From positions 12,979,513 through 13,043,512 of the forward strand of contig NC_067492.1 of the NCBI RefSeq assembly GCF_947179515.1: a DNA stretch of 64,000 bases, given 5' to 3'. Within the stretch, counting starts at the first letter, position 1. Each line of letters starts with the position of its first letter. A program made the position numbers and the translations under genes. The notes beneath the pieces were generated by a model that was not told where the DNA came from, did not search any database, and saw only the letters and a list, made by a program, of their open reading frames with translations. Positions 11,920-23,038 of the stretch are shown here, piece by piece. The DNA is from Apodemus sylvaticus (lineage: Eukaryota; Chordata; Mammalia; Rodentia; Muridae).

Positions 11920-12673
11920 AGTGCAGTCTACTCTCCCACAGTTGCTTAAAAGGTCAGAAAGTGTTTAGCAGGTTTGTTTTCTTTTCTTCCTTCCTATGGT
12001 CCACTTTTTCTCATCCTTGCATCTGGTTGGATCACTCACATTCTCCAGAATCTGCTCAATTACCATGCACCCTTTTCTCTGGAAATGAAATATAGAGAGA
12101 AGCCCTTAAACTTCATTTCCAACCAGTGCTTCCTCCTAACAGAGACTATCCTTTCTGTAGCAGAACAGACTGCAGGCTGTCATTGGTTTTGTGAATGTAT
12201 TGGCTCACCTGAGTGGAGTGAGAAACTTCTGTTCATAGATTTGCCGATCTCTGAAGTGGGAAGGGATCTCTGAGGTCAGGAAGGCTAAATGTCCTTCAGA
12301 TTGGTGTGTCACCCACTGGTAGTTGGCGAGACAATGTCAGCAAAGCATTTAAAGAGATTGCAGTTGTTACATGTTCACTTCAATCTTCTTAGGAAAATAT
12401 AACTCGTACATTAAAGTGCACACACTCGTAAATATTATTGTCTAAGATGAGGTTGGAGCAGATGGTGCCTTGGGAATCTATTATGTTTAGTGTGAATGAC
12501 TTATAGGCTTTGTCAGGTAATACCTGGGTAGGACAATGATTATGAAAGTAGCAGTTTTGGAAGCCTGGATCTATTCCAGCCTCCCCATGCTATTCATGAC
12601 AAAAATAAATCCCCAAGAAATGAAGAAATGCTTGTTCAAAGCACCACCTCTATAGAAGCAAGGCTAGACATGG
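11920..12673. other. Spacer between the inverted arms
   Basis: A loop of 754 bp of apparently unique sequence. The 99-codon plus-strand frame at 11974-12273 has no recognisable domain. Confidence 0.55.
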
Positions 12674-12839
12674 GGGCAAGCCAGCTTAGATTGACCTCAC
12701 ATGTTCTTTCCTTTGTTCCCAAAGTCCCTTGATTTAGATTAATATTGAGTGTATCAATATATTTTCTGTTGCTATAACTGAATACCTGAGGCTAGGTGAT
12801 TTATAAAGTAAAGAGGTTTATTTGACTCAGGATGTGGGT
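12674..12839 (-). repeat. Right arm of a 166-bp inverted duplication
   Basis: The partner of 11754-11919 in reverse orientation. The homology stops abruptly at both ends: the flank right of 12839 does not match the flank left of 11754. Confidence 0.93.
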
Positions 12840-13255
12840 GACCAGAGAGGGTCAGAACACCAAGGTACCTATATCCTTGTGAGACCCTTATGGTCTTAGC
12901 TCCACATAGGAGACATAGGGAAGGGAGACTGGAAGAACATGTGAGGACCAAGCACCCTGAGTGGTCTCACTCTCTCACAACCTGTCACATTAACTTTCCC
13001 AGGGAGATGCAATCACATGTCTCCTCACCCAGATGGGTGCCAGTGACAAAGCAAAGTGCAAATTCACTAAAGCCCAATGAGGTGAAACCAGTACCTTTGC
13101 TGAGCTTTCCCATAGGTCCAGGCACCTACAAGCCTCTAAGCCCCACCCCATCCTTCCTAGCTGGAATCTACATCATGGAATCCTGTTTTGAATCAACCTT
13201 TTGGTTCCCATATACTCCAGCATCTCCCCAAATCACTTGCAGCTGTGGGGGGGAA
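12755..13255 (-). mobile_element. MaLR LTR (MST/MLT-like), minus strand
   Basis: Starts with the reversed LTR end (TTCTGTTGCTATAACTGAAT, about 12764, and GTGATTTATAAAGTAAAGAG). It continues with TCTCACTCTCTCACAACCTG (about 12966) and a decayed body. Its outer end is uncertain at about 13250. Confidence 0.65.
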
Positions 13256-13713
13256 CCTCAGGTGAAGATCTCCTGATTGACCCCTCCTCTATCGCCTAGG
13301 GAGTGTCAAGAGCTCTGCCACTACTGCCATAGATCTACTGAATACCATAGTCTTCTGCTCTAGTTGCTATGGTTACTGAAGGCAACGCCAAAGATGGCTG
13401 CCTTACAATAACTTGGTTCCAGAGACAACTTTTATCGGTAGATAAGGGTGGAGCCTCCACAGCCCAGAGACCTCTCACTAGACCCTGCTTCTTAAAGGTG
13501 TCCCTGATTCAACAGTCTTACACACTAACCAAACACCCAGGACAGGAGTCTTCAGAGAATACTGTGAAGCCACAGTCAAACCACAGCACCCTCTTTGAAA
13601 ATATAAGTTCAGCCCAAAAGTGGATGCTGTCTGAAAGTCATCTGAAGGCCCCTTGGACATGAATTTTATGAAGCTTAAAATGTTGGACAAAAAGCTCTTC
13701 TAATTGCATGGGT
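13256..13713. other. Unique sequence, nothing recognised
   Basis: No repeat or exon is supported. The 97-codon plus frame at 13369-13662 shows no domain. Confidence 0.5.
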
Positions 13714-14100
13714 TGTGGTTTGAATGAGAACGATTCTACATAGGCTCATGTGTTTGTACCCGTGGTTCTCAGGTGGTGACTGCTGTGGAACTTTAGGGAG
13801 TGGAGACTGACTGGAGGAAGTGGTTCACTGAGTGCCCCATCCACCACCTAGGCATTATAGTTGAACCCCACTCTTTCTTTGTTAGCTGTCTGCTTCCTAA
13901 CTGCTGATCCGATGGGAGGTGCCAGCCTCATGTTGCTGCTACCCCCCCCCCCCCGGCTCTGCTGCCACATCTTCCTTGCTGTGGTCGGTTGTACCCTCAC
14001 CCCGTGAGCCAAAATATACACTATTCATCTTAAGTTTTTGTTTGTTTGTTTGTTTGTTTTTGTCAGGATATTTTGTCTCCGCAACTCAGTCACTAATACC
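13714..14100 (+). mobile_element. MT/ORR1-like MaLR LTR
   Basis: Starts TGTGGTTTGAATGAGAACGA, followed by CATAGGCTCATGTGTTTG, typical of MT-type LTRs. It ends after GTGAGCCAAAATATACAC and TGTCAGGATATTTTGTC near ACTAATAC. It contains a C-run (about 13945-13958) and a (TTTG)n run (about 14037-14060), which are later slippage expansions. Confidence 0.8.
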
Positions 14101-14279
14101 GCGGTGAGTTACCAGAAGGAGTCTAAGAACTTCAAGTTCTAAGATGAAAAACAAGTCACTTAGGAGATCTCCATCAACCAGAACTTTGCTGGATAACAAG
14201 ACAAATGAATGTACCGCCCGGCGTAACCAGTATACAGGCCTGCAGGCTGCTGGGTGCTCTTGGTAATCGGAGGCTCAGA
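14101..14279. other. Unique sequence
   Basis: Nothing recognised. Confidence 0.5.
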
Positions 14280-14500
14280 AAGCAGTTGATGGGTTAGTAT
14301 AGTTTTTATTGTAAAAGCAACCTAAATTAAACTGATAGTTTTAATTAAATTTGAATCGGCTGTGGTTTTACTCAGTTTTAGAGGCCACTTGAGACGCAAG
14401 TGTTGCACTTAAAGCACAGGGTTGTAATTAGTGACATCTACATTTATTATAATGGTTACTGCGCTTTATTGAACCTTTCCAGGAGTAAAGGGAAGCTCAG
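14280..14500. promoter_or_regulatory. Candidate conserved non-coding element
   Basis: Repeat-free AT-rich block with clustered homeodomain-type cores: CTAAATTAAACTGATAG, GTTTTAATTAAATTTG, GTAATTAGTGAC. The E-box-like CACTTGAGACGCAAGTG at about 14386-14402 contains an imperfect palindrome. Enhancer identity is inference from texture. Confidence 0.35.
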
Positions 14501-15185
14501 CATCTTTGGAGGGGGCGTCTCAGGACAGGTTGGCCTGTGGAGTCTGTTGTATCTTTGTGTGACTGTCAGGCAACTCTACAGGCCATGGAAAGGAAGCTCT
14601 GTGGTTTTGTGGTCCAACTACCAGCTAGGAGCTTGGATACCTCAAGCTAGAATTATCTCTGGACACTGTGATTTAGTTTTCTGAACTCTTAACTCTGAAA
14701 AGTTCAAGTTCTGGGCACAGTAAAGCTTCACTCAATCTTCTAATATACCTGGGAGATCAGGTCTGTACTTTGTGGGCTGGTACAGCAGTGGTTTCTTTAA
14801 GAGGTGATTGGATTTGGAAGAAATGAAGATGGAGTTCCCATGGTGGGATTGATTTATATTCTTACAAGGAAAGATTACAACTGTTGTCTCTACCATTGTG
14901 AGGGTGTAGCCAAAGGTGTCTGTCTCCCACTTGGGAAGATGGTTTCCCTAGGAACACTGCAGCTGAATCTTATCCTTCTAGACCTCAGATCATCAAGAAC
15001 TTGTCTTTCGTTGTGGTAGCAATCTAGCTTCCCAGAGCCTTTAATATTAGAGTTGGATTATCTAGTATCTACCAATATTCTATGAAAATCAATGGAGCAA
15101 TGGGGCCATGTGGCTACTCCAGTAGATACTGAAGATCAATGCCACCGATTAAGACTCAGTAATATCCAGCCCAGGCAAGAGCAGA
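14501..15185. other. Unique sequence, nothing recognised
   Basis: Ordinary sequence with no repeat or exon support. Confidence 0.5.
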
Positions 15186-15428
15186 CTCTTAACCAGTAAT
15201 TCTCAACCTGTGGGTCTCAAACCTTTTGTGGGGGTCAAATGACCCTTTCATAAGGGTCGCTTAAGACCATCAGAAAACACTTATATTTATATTACGATTC
15301 CTAACAGTAACAAAATTACAGTTATGAAGTAGCAACAAAAATAATTTTATGGTTGGGGGCCACCACAACATGAAGAATTATATTAAAAGGTCAGGGCATT
15401 AGGAAGGTTGTGAAACACTGCTCTAAAG
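15186..15428 (+). mobile_element. hAT-Charlie non-autonomous DNA transposon (URR1-like)
   Basis: The body at 15194-15420 begins CAGTAATTCTCAACCTGTGG and ends GGTTGTGAAACACTG, imperfect terminal inverted repeats of the CAGTGGTTCTCAAC type. The interior has CAAAATTACAGTTATGAAGT and ATAATTTTATGGTTGGGGG. The flanking 8-mers CTCTTAAC and CTCTAAAG (6 of 8 identical) look like a decayed 8-bp target duplication, as hAT elements make. Confidence 0.88.
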
Positions 15429-15654
15429 TGTGGGGGGCCTGGTTGGGGATGGGTATAGAGTCTCACTTTTGATGTTCAGTTCTTCAGGAGATATCACCAT
15501 TGTGTTCCATGATTTAGTTCAGTTAGGTCATAACCTATCTTGAGTTGTTAGCATTAGGTCAAGAAGGGCTAAGTCTCCTAAGACTGCCTCTACTTCAGGA
15601 GCTTCCAGACCTTCTGACAAACTAGCTATTTATAAAGGGTTCCCATGATTCCTT

Positions 15655-16190
15655 TCTTGGGTTAGATTATTTGATGGGGTAACTAACAGAACTCAGGAGA
15701 AAATTTTCACGTATATGTACTTATTTATTTAAAAGTATATAGAAGAACAATCAGACAATAAATGAATATAGGGGATGGTGTAGGGGATGGGGTGCAGAGC
15801 TTCCTTGCCTACTCTGAGGGTACATCCCTCTCAATCTCTCTGTGACCATTGTCTTGGAAACTCTGAACCTCACAGCTCACAGGTTTTATGGAAGCCTCCT
15901 TACTAAGACATGGTTATTCTTAATTCCCTCTTTATCATCCTTGTTTAGAAAATTAGGGCCGTGGCTGAGACTTCCCTTTCCAGCTTAGTCTTTCTGGTGG
16001 TCAGTTCCCAAGAGAAGCCCACTAAGAGCTGCCTCATTAGAACAAAAGGCATGCCTATCACCTCAATGTCTCAGGGATCCAGGATGTCTGCTGTAAACCA
16101 GACTTGACATCGTATGGAGAGTGATTAGCAATTTCAACTTCTTATGTGAGGAACCGGGGCAGAGACCAGCTGTATGCTTCTTACTGCGTG
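15655..16190 (-). mobile_element. Old ERVL-class LTR (MLT2-like), minus strand
   Basis: Resembles, in reverse, an old mammalian ERVL LTR. The matching parts are ACAGAACTCAGGAGAAAA (about 15687), TTTTATGGAAGCCTCCTTAC (about 15885), CTCATTAGAACAAAAGGCAT (about 16033) and GAGGAACCGGGGCAGAGACCAG near the right end. The family name is from memory and the ends are approximate. Confidence 0.5.
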
Positions 16191-16891
16191 CCAATTCCCC
16201 GGAAAGACATAAGCAAACTCCACTGTGAGAAGCTGGACAAATCAGTTCAGTCTAAAGGGATCTTCAGAAAGATCAGCTAGAGGCAGAAATGGAAGCGTGT
16301 TCTTGGAGGGTCACTACTGAGTTCTGCATCCTGTGGATTTGTCCATTGGGTGTTATTCTCCTAAAAGTTGTTCAATGAGAGTGGAATTAAAGTATGGATT
16401 AAATTTATACTCACCAAATGCTAAGTCATTATATAGAAAAAAAACAATTACATTTTGTGCACTTAATGGACTCCCCAGAGACAACTATTTTACCGTCTGG
16501 AAAAATCATGGCTCCCTTTTATTTATTGGCATAGATGTAGGCATGCACTGCCCTACTGAATTTTTTTTCTTGCTATTTTGTTCTAAGTTCTAAGGGATTT
16601 TCTCCTCTTTTTTATGTTCTTGTGCTATTCCTTTTATGTGATATCCTATTCCTGCTTCATGGGCATTAGTAGTTTGCTAGTGTCCTAAAAGATGAGTTAC
16701 TTATGTATTTATTCATCTCTTTTGCTATTATCTCTTTTTTGTTTTGTTTTTTTGTTTGTTTGCTGTTGCCACATCTTGTTGCTCATATTGCCTTTCTCTG
16801 GCAAGCTATAGGCATTTCCCAAATGCATGTGAGTCTCCTTCCATATGTAAAGGCAAGCCTAGAGGAAGGCTGAGTTGCGGACATTGTCAGT
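16191..16891. other. Unique sequence with a T-rich patch
   Basis: A T/G-rich patch (TTTTGTTTG-like) lies at 16725-16765. Nothing else is recognised. Confidence 0.5.
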
Positions 16892-17240
16892 TGTGATGCT
16901 TAAACCTGGTTGTCGACTTGATGGGCTACATAGTCACACAGGAGATGGGCTTCTGGGCATGTCTGTTGGGGATCATCTTGAGTAGGTTAACTGAGGTGGA
17001 AAGACTTGCCCACTCTGGGTGGCACCATTCCTTAGGCTGGGATTCTGAACTGTATAAAAAGGAGAAAGTGGGCTAAGTACCGACATTCACTACTTTCTGT
17101 TTCTTGACTGTATATGTAAGGAGGCCAGCTGCTCAGACTGTGCCTTTTCTACCATGTTGGACTGAGACCTTGAACTGGAAGGCAAAATAAGAGTTAGGTT
17201 GCTTTTGTCAGGCATTGTGTCACAGCAACAAGGAAAGACA
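16892..17240 (+). mobile_element. MaLR LTR (MTE/MLT-like)
   Basis: Starts TGTGATGCTTAAACCTGGTT. It has the core CACTCTGGGTGGCACCATTC, a TATA-like GTATAAAAAGG (about 17053), and ends CACAGCAACAAGGAAAGACA. TG...CA ends are intact; no flank duplication is visible. Confidence 0.8.
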
Positions 17241-19073
17241 TTGATTTTCTCCTAGAGACAGCAGGCAAGGGTATCTTTCTTTGAAAGCACTAATACCACT
17301 ATATACTGTGTTCTGAAGGCTTATCTGCATCCAGATTGTGCTTTGGTATCCCCAGTTTTCCCCAGTTATCCATGTTCATTCTTTTGTATATGCAGAGTCT
17401 TTGTGGATGTTGTATCTCTTATGATTATTTTTATTTTAGATAAATGTCTACTTTTAGAACATTCTGTGCACATGGGAAGGGAGTTGACTAGTCTACCAAA
17501 AGAAGTTCAGTTGCCCTATCTACATTCATGTGCTGGAATTCATGAGGGCCATAAGAAACAAGCTTCACCCTTTTAAGACAAAGTGGTAAAAATTTATAAT
17601 TTTTTAAGAGGGTGACATTTATTCTGACCAAACACATCAACTATTAATAAATAACATTCCTGGGAAAACAAACTTTGATTTGTTGGCAGCTACTGAGACT
17701 TGAGGCCCTGCTACAAGGTGAATTTAGGGTTGAATCTGGTGAGACTGTCAGTATTGAACACTGAGCTTTTGATCAAACAAAACAAGTCTCAAATATTTGG
17801 TTCTGATTCTGCCATTTCAAAGGCATTGATGTGGAATCTATAGAACCTGAGCCTACTTAATACCAATCAATCAAACAATCAAATGGCAAAGATGGACCTT
17901 GAGTTCAATGAACATGGAAGCTATAGGAAAAAAAATCAAGTTTGGTTTCTTTCTAATCAAAGTAAATTCAATTATTCTTACTCCTGGTGTCAATTGGACC
18001 ACAGAACAGAGAACACCAAAGTCAGAATTTTAGATTTTTCTCACAAAAGCTTTAACGTTCATAAATGTGTTTAGGATCTTGACAGGGTCTTGTAGCTATC
18101 TTAGGACAATTCTTAATAGTACAGATAAGGAAAGGAAAGGAGCTATACCTGGAGAGGGAAAAGCTCTGCATCTGGGTAGACCTGCATCCTAATTTCCCCT
18201 GGCCTTGAGGTGAGATTGCTGTAGTGGTTCATAGTCAGTCATTGTTGAGAGCCTCATTAGAACTGCAAGAGTCTAAGAACATAGGCTGGTGGCACATGCT
18301 GCTGCTCTTGGCCCAGATCCTCATGCTATCCTTTTATCTAAACAAGTGAGATGACATTTTGATTTGACATATTGGATCAGTTATTGCCAGAATTGGGACT
18401 AGAAGGAAGATAAGAAATTGAAGACCCCACCTACAAGAGACACTCTGTCACACTGTGAAACACAGCTGCCCACAGGTTGATCAGGTTTCTCAAGATAGGG
18501 GCTGAACCAGGAGGCCTCCAACTCTGTGCTCTTTCTTCTGAGCCACCTGAAGACCCCGTTCTCCTGGAGAAGACAGAAGAAGACATTTTACACTCATCTC
18601 TGTGACATCCTTCCTCCAAATTACTGAATTGTTTATTGCCACCTAGAATGAGGAAGTCTCTCAGTGGAATGTATGAGCATGTAAATTTTATGATAATGAG
18701 AAACATTTCCTCCTGAGCGACAATAGAACATCTGGAAGCATAAACCGCACATGGAAATGACTGAAGGGACCTCCCCCACCCAAGTAATTAAAGTTTGGTG
18801 GCAGAGATTTGTGCTAAGATGAAGAAATGCCTTTTCAAGTTCCAAGATGGTAAAGTCTTGTGGTAAGGATGAGGATGTTCTCCTGTGTGGAAGCCTAGAG
18901 GAGAGCAACACTCTTGGTAGCTTTCCCTTCCAGTGACAACACACCTCAGAGAGGTTAAGACAGGAAAGAGTTGTTTGGGCTCATCTTTACAGTTTTCATT
19001 TCGTAGTCCCTTGGTTGTGAGGTGGGGTGGGATATCATATGGGAAGGGCATGGTAGAGCAAATTTACTTACTT
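17241..19073. other. 1.8 kb of unique sequence
   Basis: No repeat family is recognised except small AATC repeats near 17866-17882. The 18270-18330 part faintly recalls B1 but is not supported. The overlapping minus-strand frames at 18431-19051 lack any domain and probably reflect low stop density. Confidence 0.45.
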
Positions 19074-19075
19074 AT

Positions 19076-19200
19076 TGGTGTGTGTGTGTGTGGGGGGGAG
19101 ACTGATAGTGGGAAGGAGACAGAAAGAGAGAGAGAGACAGATAGACAGACAGACAGACAGACAGAGACAGGGACACACAGAGAGACAGAGATACACAGAA
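19076..19200. repeat. TG/G-run plus (ACAG)n low-complexity tract
   Basis: TG repeats (19077-19092), a short G-run, then GAGA and ACAG tetranucleotides to about 19165 and a degenerate continuation to 19200. Confidence 0.85.
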
Positions 19201-20178
19201 AGAACATAGAGATAAGGCATACCCTTATTCCCTTCTAGGGAATGCAGAAAGTAGGAGACCACAGACTTGCAATGTCCACAGTTGCCAACTCCAGTGACAT
19301 CACCAGTTGAGGAGTAAGAATTCAGCTTAAGAACCCCGGAGAAGAGCTCAGATCCAAAGCAGAGCAGGTGTTCTTCTAGAACTCAAATTCTAAACTATGG
19401 ATTATTGATTAAAATAAAATAATAAGTGGAGTAGATGCATGGTAACTGCAGATTCTCTGGCATACTTCCTGTTGAGAGGTGGGGTCTCTGAGGGGACAAG
19501 CTCTTCAGTGCCAGTTTCTGTTTCCAGTCTCTTGAACCCCCTTTCCCAGGAGCTCAAGTCTCCCTGTGGACAGGAGATCCTATGAAAAGAGGGGTTTCTG
19601 ATTGGTCCATCCTTCCAGCGACCCCCCAGACAAGAGAATGAAGAGAATGTATTGGCGGTATATCTCTCAGCCTCAGCTGCCCCACCAAAGGCCACACGTG
19701 TCACATACAAACTGTGTAGCTGAGCCCCTTTCTGATTTTCAGTCAAACTTAACTTCAGAATAAAGTGATTATTTGAACTATGAATTGTTTGGGGGCTCTT
19801 GCTTACCCAGAAGATGGTAACTGATAATCTATTTCCAGGTATGGGTCCTCTCTGGGTTCAGGTGCCAGCTCTAAAAAAAAAGGCTTCTTGGGCTTGAGTC
19901 TTTCCTTGATGACTTAGAAATTACGTGACTTCAGGTCAAATACTAATCTCTCTAAATGAAGTATGAAGTAGTAGGGGAACTAAGCGCATTGATTTAGGTA
20001 AGAGGCAAATCAGTTCTCAGTGTTCTAAGCAAGAACTTCTGAGGGCCTACTGTGTGCCATGTACCAGGCTCCAGAGAAACATCTATAATAATGGCAGAAT
20101 AAGCCTCCCTCACAGGGAACTTACTTTCCAGTTATTCTCTCCATATATCAATTTTGAAGTGGTTTGAAATTCTTTTCT

Positions 20179-20179
<1 letters not shown>
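19201..20179. other. About 1 kb of unique sequence
   Basis: Nothing recognised; the 114-codon minus frame at 19402-19746 has no domain. Confidence 0.5.
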
Positions 20180-20180
<1 letters not shown>

Positions 20181-20217
<37 letters not shown>

Positions 20218-20388
20218 TGTGTGAGCTTGCATGCACAGGTGCCTATAGAGTCTAGGAGAGTACATCAGACCTCCTGAGCTGGAGTTATAGGTAGTTATGA
20301 GCCAGCGGACATGGTTCTGGAAACTGAACTTGGGTCCTCTGCAAGAGCAGCAAGCACTGTTAGCCTTGGATCCATCTCTCCAGCCATT
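20181..20388 (-). mobile_element. B3-type SINE with (TG)n tail, minus strand
   Basis: The right end ATCCATCTCTCCAGCC is the complement of the B2/B3 head. CTTGGGTCCTCTGCAAGAGC and the complemented B box (about 20318-20330) follow. The tail is a TG array at 20181-20214. Confidence 0.88.
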
Positions 20389-20474
20389 TTTATATATTTT
20401 AGGAGCAGATAAGAAAGCTCAGCACTCACAGAATCAAGGGTTTGCTCAGACTCTGAGGGTTTTCCTGAAGAATG

Positions 20475-20586
20475 TGTGTGTGTGCATGCTGTGTGTGCAT
20501 GCTTGTGTGCTTGTGTGGCTGTGTGTGCGAGTGTATGCTTGTATGCATGTTTGTGGTATGTGTGTGTGTGTGTGTGTGTTTGCACG
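20475..20586. repeat. TG-rich imperfect microsatellite
   Basis: TGTGTG and TGCATG/TGCTTG units with a pure TG run at about 20559-20579. Confidence 0.9.
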
Positions 20587-21290
20587 TGAGTAACTGAGTG
20601 CTGAAACTTAGGAATCACAGGACATTTTCCCCACTGTTCTGGGCTCCTTTGATTGGCAATTTTCAACTCTATACCCAAGGTAGCAGTCTCTGTTGCTGGT
20701 GGAAGGTGACTTCCCTTCCTTTAGTGTCCGTAGGGTTTGTTTGCAACAGTGTGAATTTTGGACTGAAATAAGAGAACACACACATTTATGTTCTTATTTC
20801 TCCCAGGAAGTAGCAACAGGGAGAAAAAGAAAAATCTTCCAAATATGCTCCAACCGTGCTAACAATAAGTGTTCCCGAGTGGTAACATTTCCTGTTTGAA
20901 ACGCCACCAAAATTTTCTTCCAGTTTTCCTTTGAGTGCCAAGTTAATTAGCACCCCACAGGACCTTGCTACAGCTCGGAATGCCTTTCAGTGCGCAGCTA
21001 ACTTAGCCAGGATGCACTGGACCTCACACCCTGCTGCAGCATGGGAGTCCACAGTGAGCGGCTCTAGCCCATCTGGCAGGGAAGCCGTGGCTGGAGTCTG
21101 ATACAGCCAATCAGGTCACAGTGGAGGATAAGAAGAAAAGAGCAGGGGCTGGATGGAAGACAGGCAGTAGCCCACAGACCTGCCACTCTAGGAACCACGC
21201 CCACCAGCTAGGCTCTACCTCCAAACAGCCGGACAGCCTCCTGCTGTAGCACCACCAGTCGGGAAGCCACATGCTCAAGTGTGGGGGACA
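20587..21290. other. Unique sequence
   Basis: The 20900-21100 part (GTTAATTAGCACC, CAGCTAACTTAGCC) is repeat-free and could be conserved non-coding sequence. No exon is supported. Confidence 0.45.
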
Positions 21291-21560
21291 TTTCAAGAGT
21301 CAAACTTTAAGGGATGTGTCTGTCTGTCTATCTGTCTGACTGACTGCCTGACTGCCTGTCTGCCTGTCTGTCTATCTGCCTGCCTGCTATTTCAAGAGTC
21401 AAACTTTAAGGGACTCTGTCTATCTGTCTGACTGACTGCCTGACTGCCTGTCTGCCTGTCTGCCTATCTGCCTGCCTGCTATTTCAAGAGTCAAACTTTA
21501 AGGGACTCTGTCTGTCTGTCTGCCTGCCTACCTGCCTGTTTGTCTGCCTGACTGTCTATG
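21291..21560. repeat. Composite minisatellite, 3 units of 92-99 bp
   Basis: Each unit starts with an almost invariant head TTTCAAGAGTCAAACTTTAA (at 21291, 21390 and 21482) followed by CTGN tetranucleotides (CTGT, CTGC, CTGA, CTAT). Unit lengths are 99 bp, 92 bp and a last, partly diverged one. It is a two-level repeat: a tetranucleotide array nested in a larger duplicated unit. Confidence 0.93.
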
Positions 21561-21755
21561 AAGCAGTCTTGTGTATTCCAGGCTGGCATCAAATCCATTA
21601 TATAACTGAGACTGTCCTTGAACTCTTCTCATCCTCTTGCTTCTGTCACTGGAGTACTGGACTTACATTTGTGTGTCGGTATAGACACCCTGTTTGTGTA
21701 GAGCTAAGACCACAAGTATGCCCTGTACTAAGTGAGCTACACTGCTGGGCTCAAG
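21561..21755 (-). mobile_element. B1 plus ID-like composite SINE, minus strand
   Basis: Reversed B1-like part (CCAGGCTGGCATCAAATCC, about 21579; GAGTACTGGACTTACA, about 21652). It is followed by a reversed tRNA-Ala-like ID part ending GAGCTACACTGCTGGGCTC. Old and diverged. Confidence 0.75.
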
Positions 21756-21989
21756 AGAGACTTTATACAGACAATTTAAAGACAGTATATTTTGCTGGGA
21801 AGTGTTCTTATTTCTGACCCAACCCAAAGGGTAGCTCTGCTGGTGTCTGCGGCCCAAAGCCCAGTGACAACACACGTGACTGGAGCTGCTGGCTAAAGCC
21901 ACTAAGTGACTGAGAAGGTTAACCGATTCTCCAGGTTGCCCCACTCTGACTGACCATGCTGTCTGCCTGATGTCTTTTTCCCATTAGAA
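21756..21989. other. Unique sequence
   Basis: Nothing recognised. Confidence 0.5.
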
Positions 21990-22445
21990 TAGATCAGAGA
22001 CAATGATATCTTGCCTCTAATTAAATTCTCATTGTCGCCCAAGTGGCTGAAGGGGCGACTGCCTTCAACCTTTGAACTTGGTTTGTAGTACAAAACTTCA
22101 ATTAGATAAAGGACAATAATTAGCAGATCTTTTATCTTCGGGTATAATTAAATCTTTACGGAGGGACGTTTTAATCAATGAGTTGTAATGACAAGTTCAT
22201 AAATTAATTAATCCCACCAATGGAGGCTTGGCAGTAATCAATGGATCTTTACAGAGGTGTGGGGTGGGGAACGGAGCTGGGGGACCACAGAGGCTCTGTT
22301 TGGTTTGGTGTGAAGATTCTCATTTATTAAGGATTAGCCGGTTTAAAGGATGATCTCTTTATTTAAGGGGAAATCACTTAAAATATTAACTTTTAATGGA
22401 GGAAAAGCTTTCTGGAAAAGTTTTGCTTTAAAACTTTCTCCTTAG
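21990..22445. promoter_or_regulatory. Strongest candidate conserved enhancer
   Basis: A 450-bp repeat-free block packed with homeodomain-type cores: CTCTAATTAAATTC (22015), CAATTAGATAAAGG (22099), CAATAATTAGC (22114), TATAATTAAATC (22143), TTTTAATCAATGAG (22169), AAATTAATTAATCCC (22201), GTAATCAATGG (22234). SOX-like ACAATG/CATTGT words and a TCF-like CCTTTGAAC also occur. Such clusters are typical of deeply conserved developmental enhancers. Conservation and activity are inferred, not shown. Confidence 0.5.
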
Positions 22446-22645
22446 AGTTCTCCACCCTGATGTCACTGTAGAAGTCCACCCTTGTCTCGTGCTGCCTGAT
22501 CACGTGCTTATTTATCGGCTAGATTGTGTTAGAGAGAAACCCAAATGGGTGTGGTCCACCATTAACTACTTCAAGGTGTTTTTTACTTCCAAAGAGGAGC
22601 TGGAAATCTATCTCCCATTTGTTGTACTCAGCTTCCTGCTAATGC
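22446..22645. other. Unique sequence
   Basis: Nothing recognised. Confidence 0.5.
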
Positions 22646-22828
22646 TTTATAAATAAAACTTTATTGGAACTCAGGCAGGGTCTTCTGTCTCTGCATTGCC
22701 CGTCTTTATGTCACAGTACAAAGCTAGACTTGAATAGTTGTCAGAGACTAAATGACCCATGGAGTCCCAAATAACCTACAAATAATGTATTTGGGTCTTC
22801 TTATTTAAACAATTTCCAACCCCTATTC
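22646..22828 (-). mobile_element. Old mammalian hAT-type DNA transposon remnant
   Basis: AATAAAACTTTATTGGAACTC (about 22652) and TTGAATAGTTGTCAGAGACT (about 22731) followed by ATGACCCATGGAGTCCCAAATA, ending CAATTTCCAACCCCT. These match in order a widespread ancient hAT repeat. Ends are approximate and the family name is uncertain. Confidence 0.55.
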
Positions 22829-23038
22829 TAAGTCACTGTGTCCCTTTTCAGTCCTTGGAGGGTTTGGCATACTTTAAACTCAATTCAGAATTACCTCAAT
22901 GCTGTTTATCAAAAGATTCTAAAGTAAATGTTTCAGATAGGAGGTATTGCATGTGATATCCTCCTAATCAGGTTTATGACACTGGATTTTATTTCATCTA
23001 TCCTGAGACAGGGGAGGAAGAAAAGGTAATTTGGAGGG
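22829..23038. other. Unique sequence
   Basis: Nothing recognised. Confidence 0.5.

Noticed and set aside
18265..18335. Possible B1 fragment
   Set aside because: Only a few words match (GGCTGGTGGCACATGC). Not enough to call.
21291..21560. Repeat-spacer pattern resembling a CRISPR array
   Set aside because: The parts between the repeated heads are themselves CTGN tetranucleotide repeats, not unique spacers, and this is a rodent genome. It is a minisatellite.
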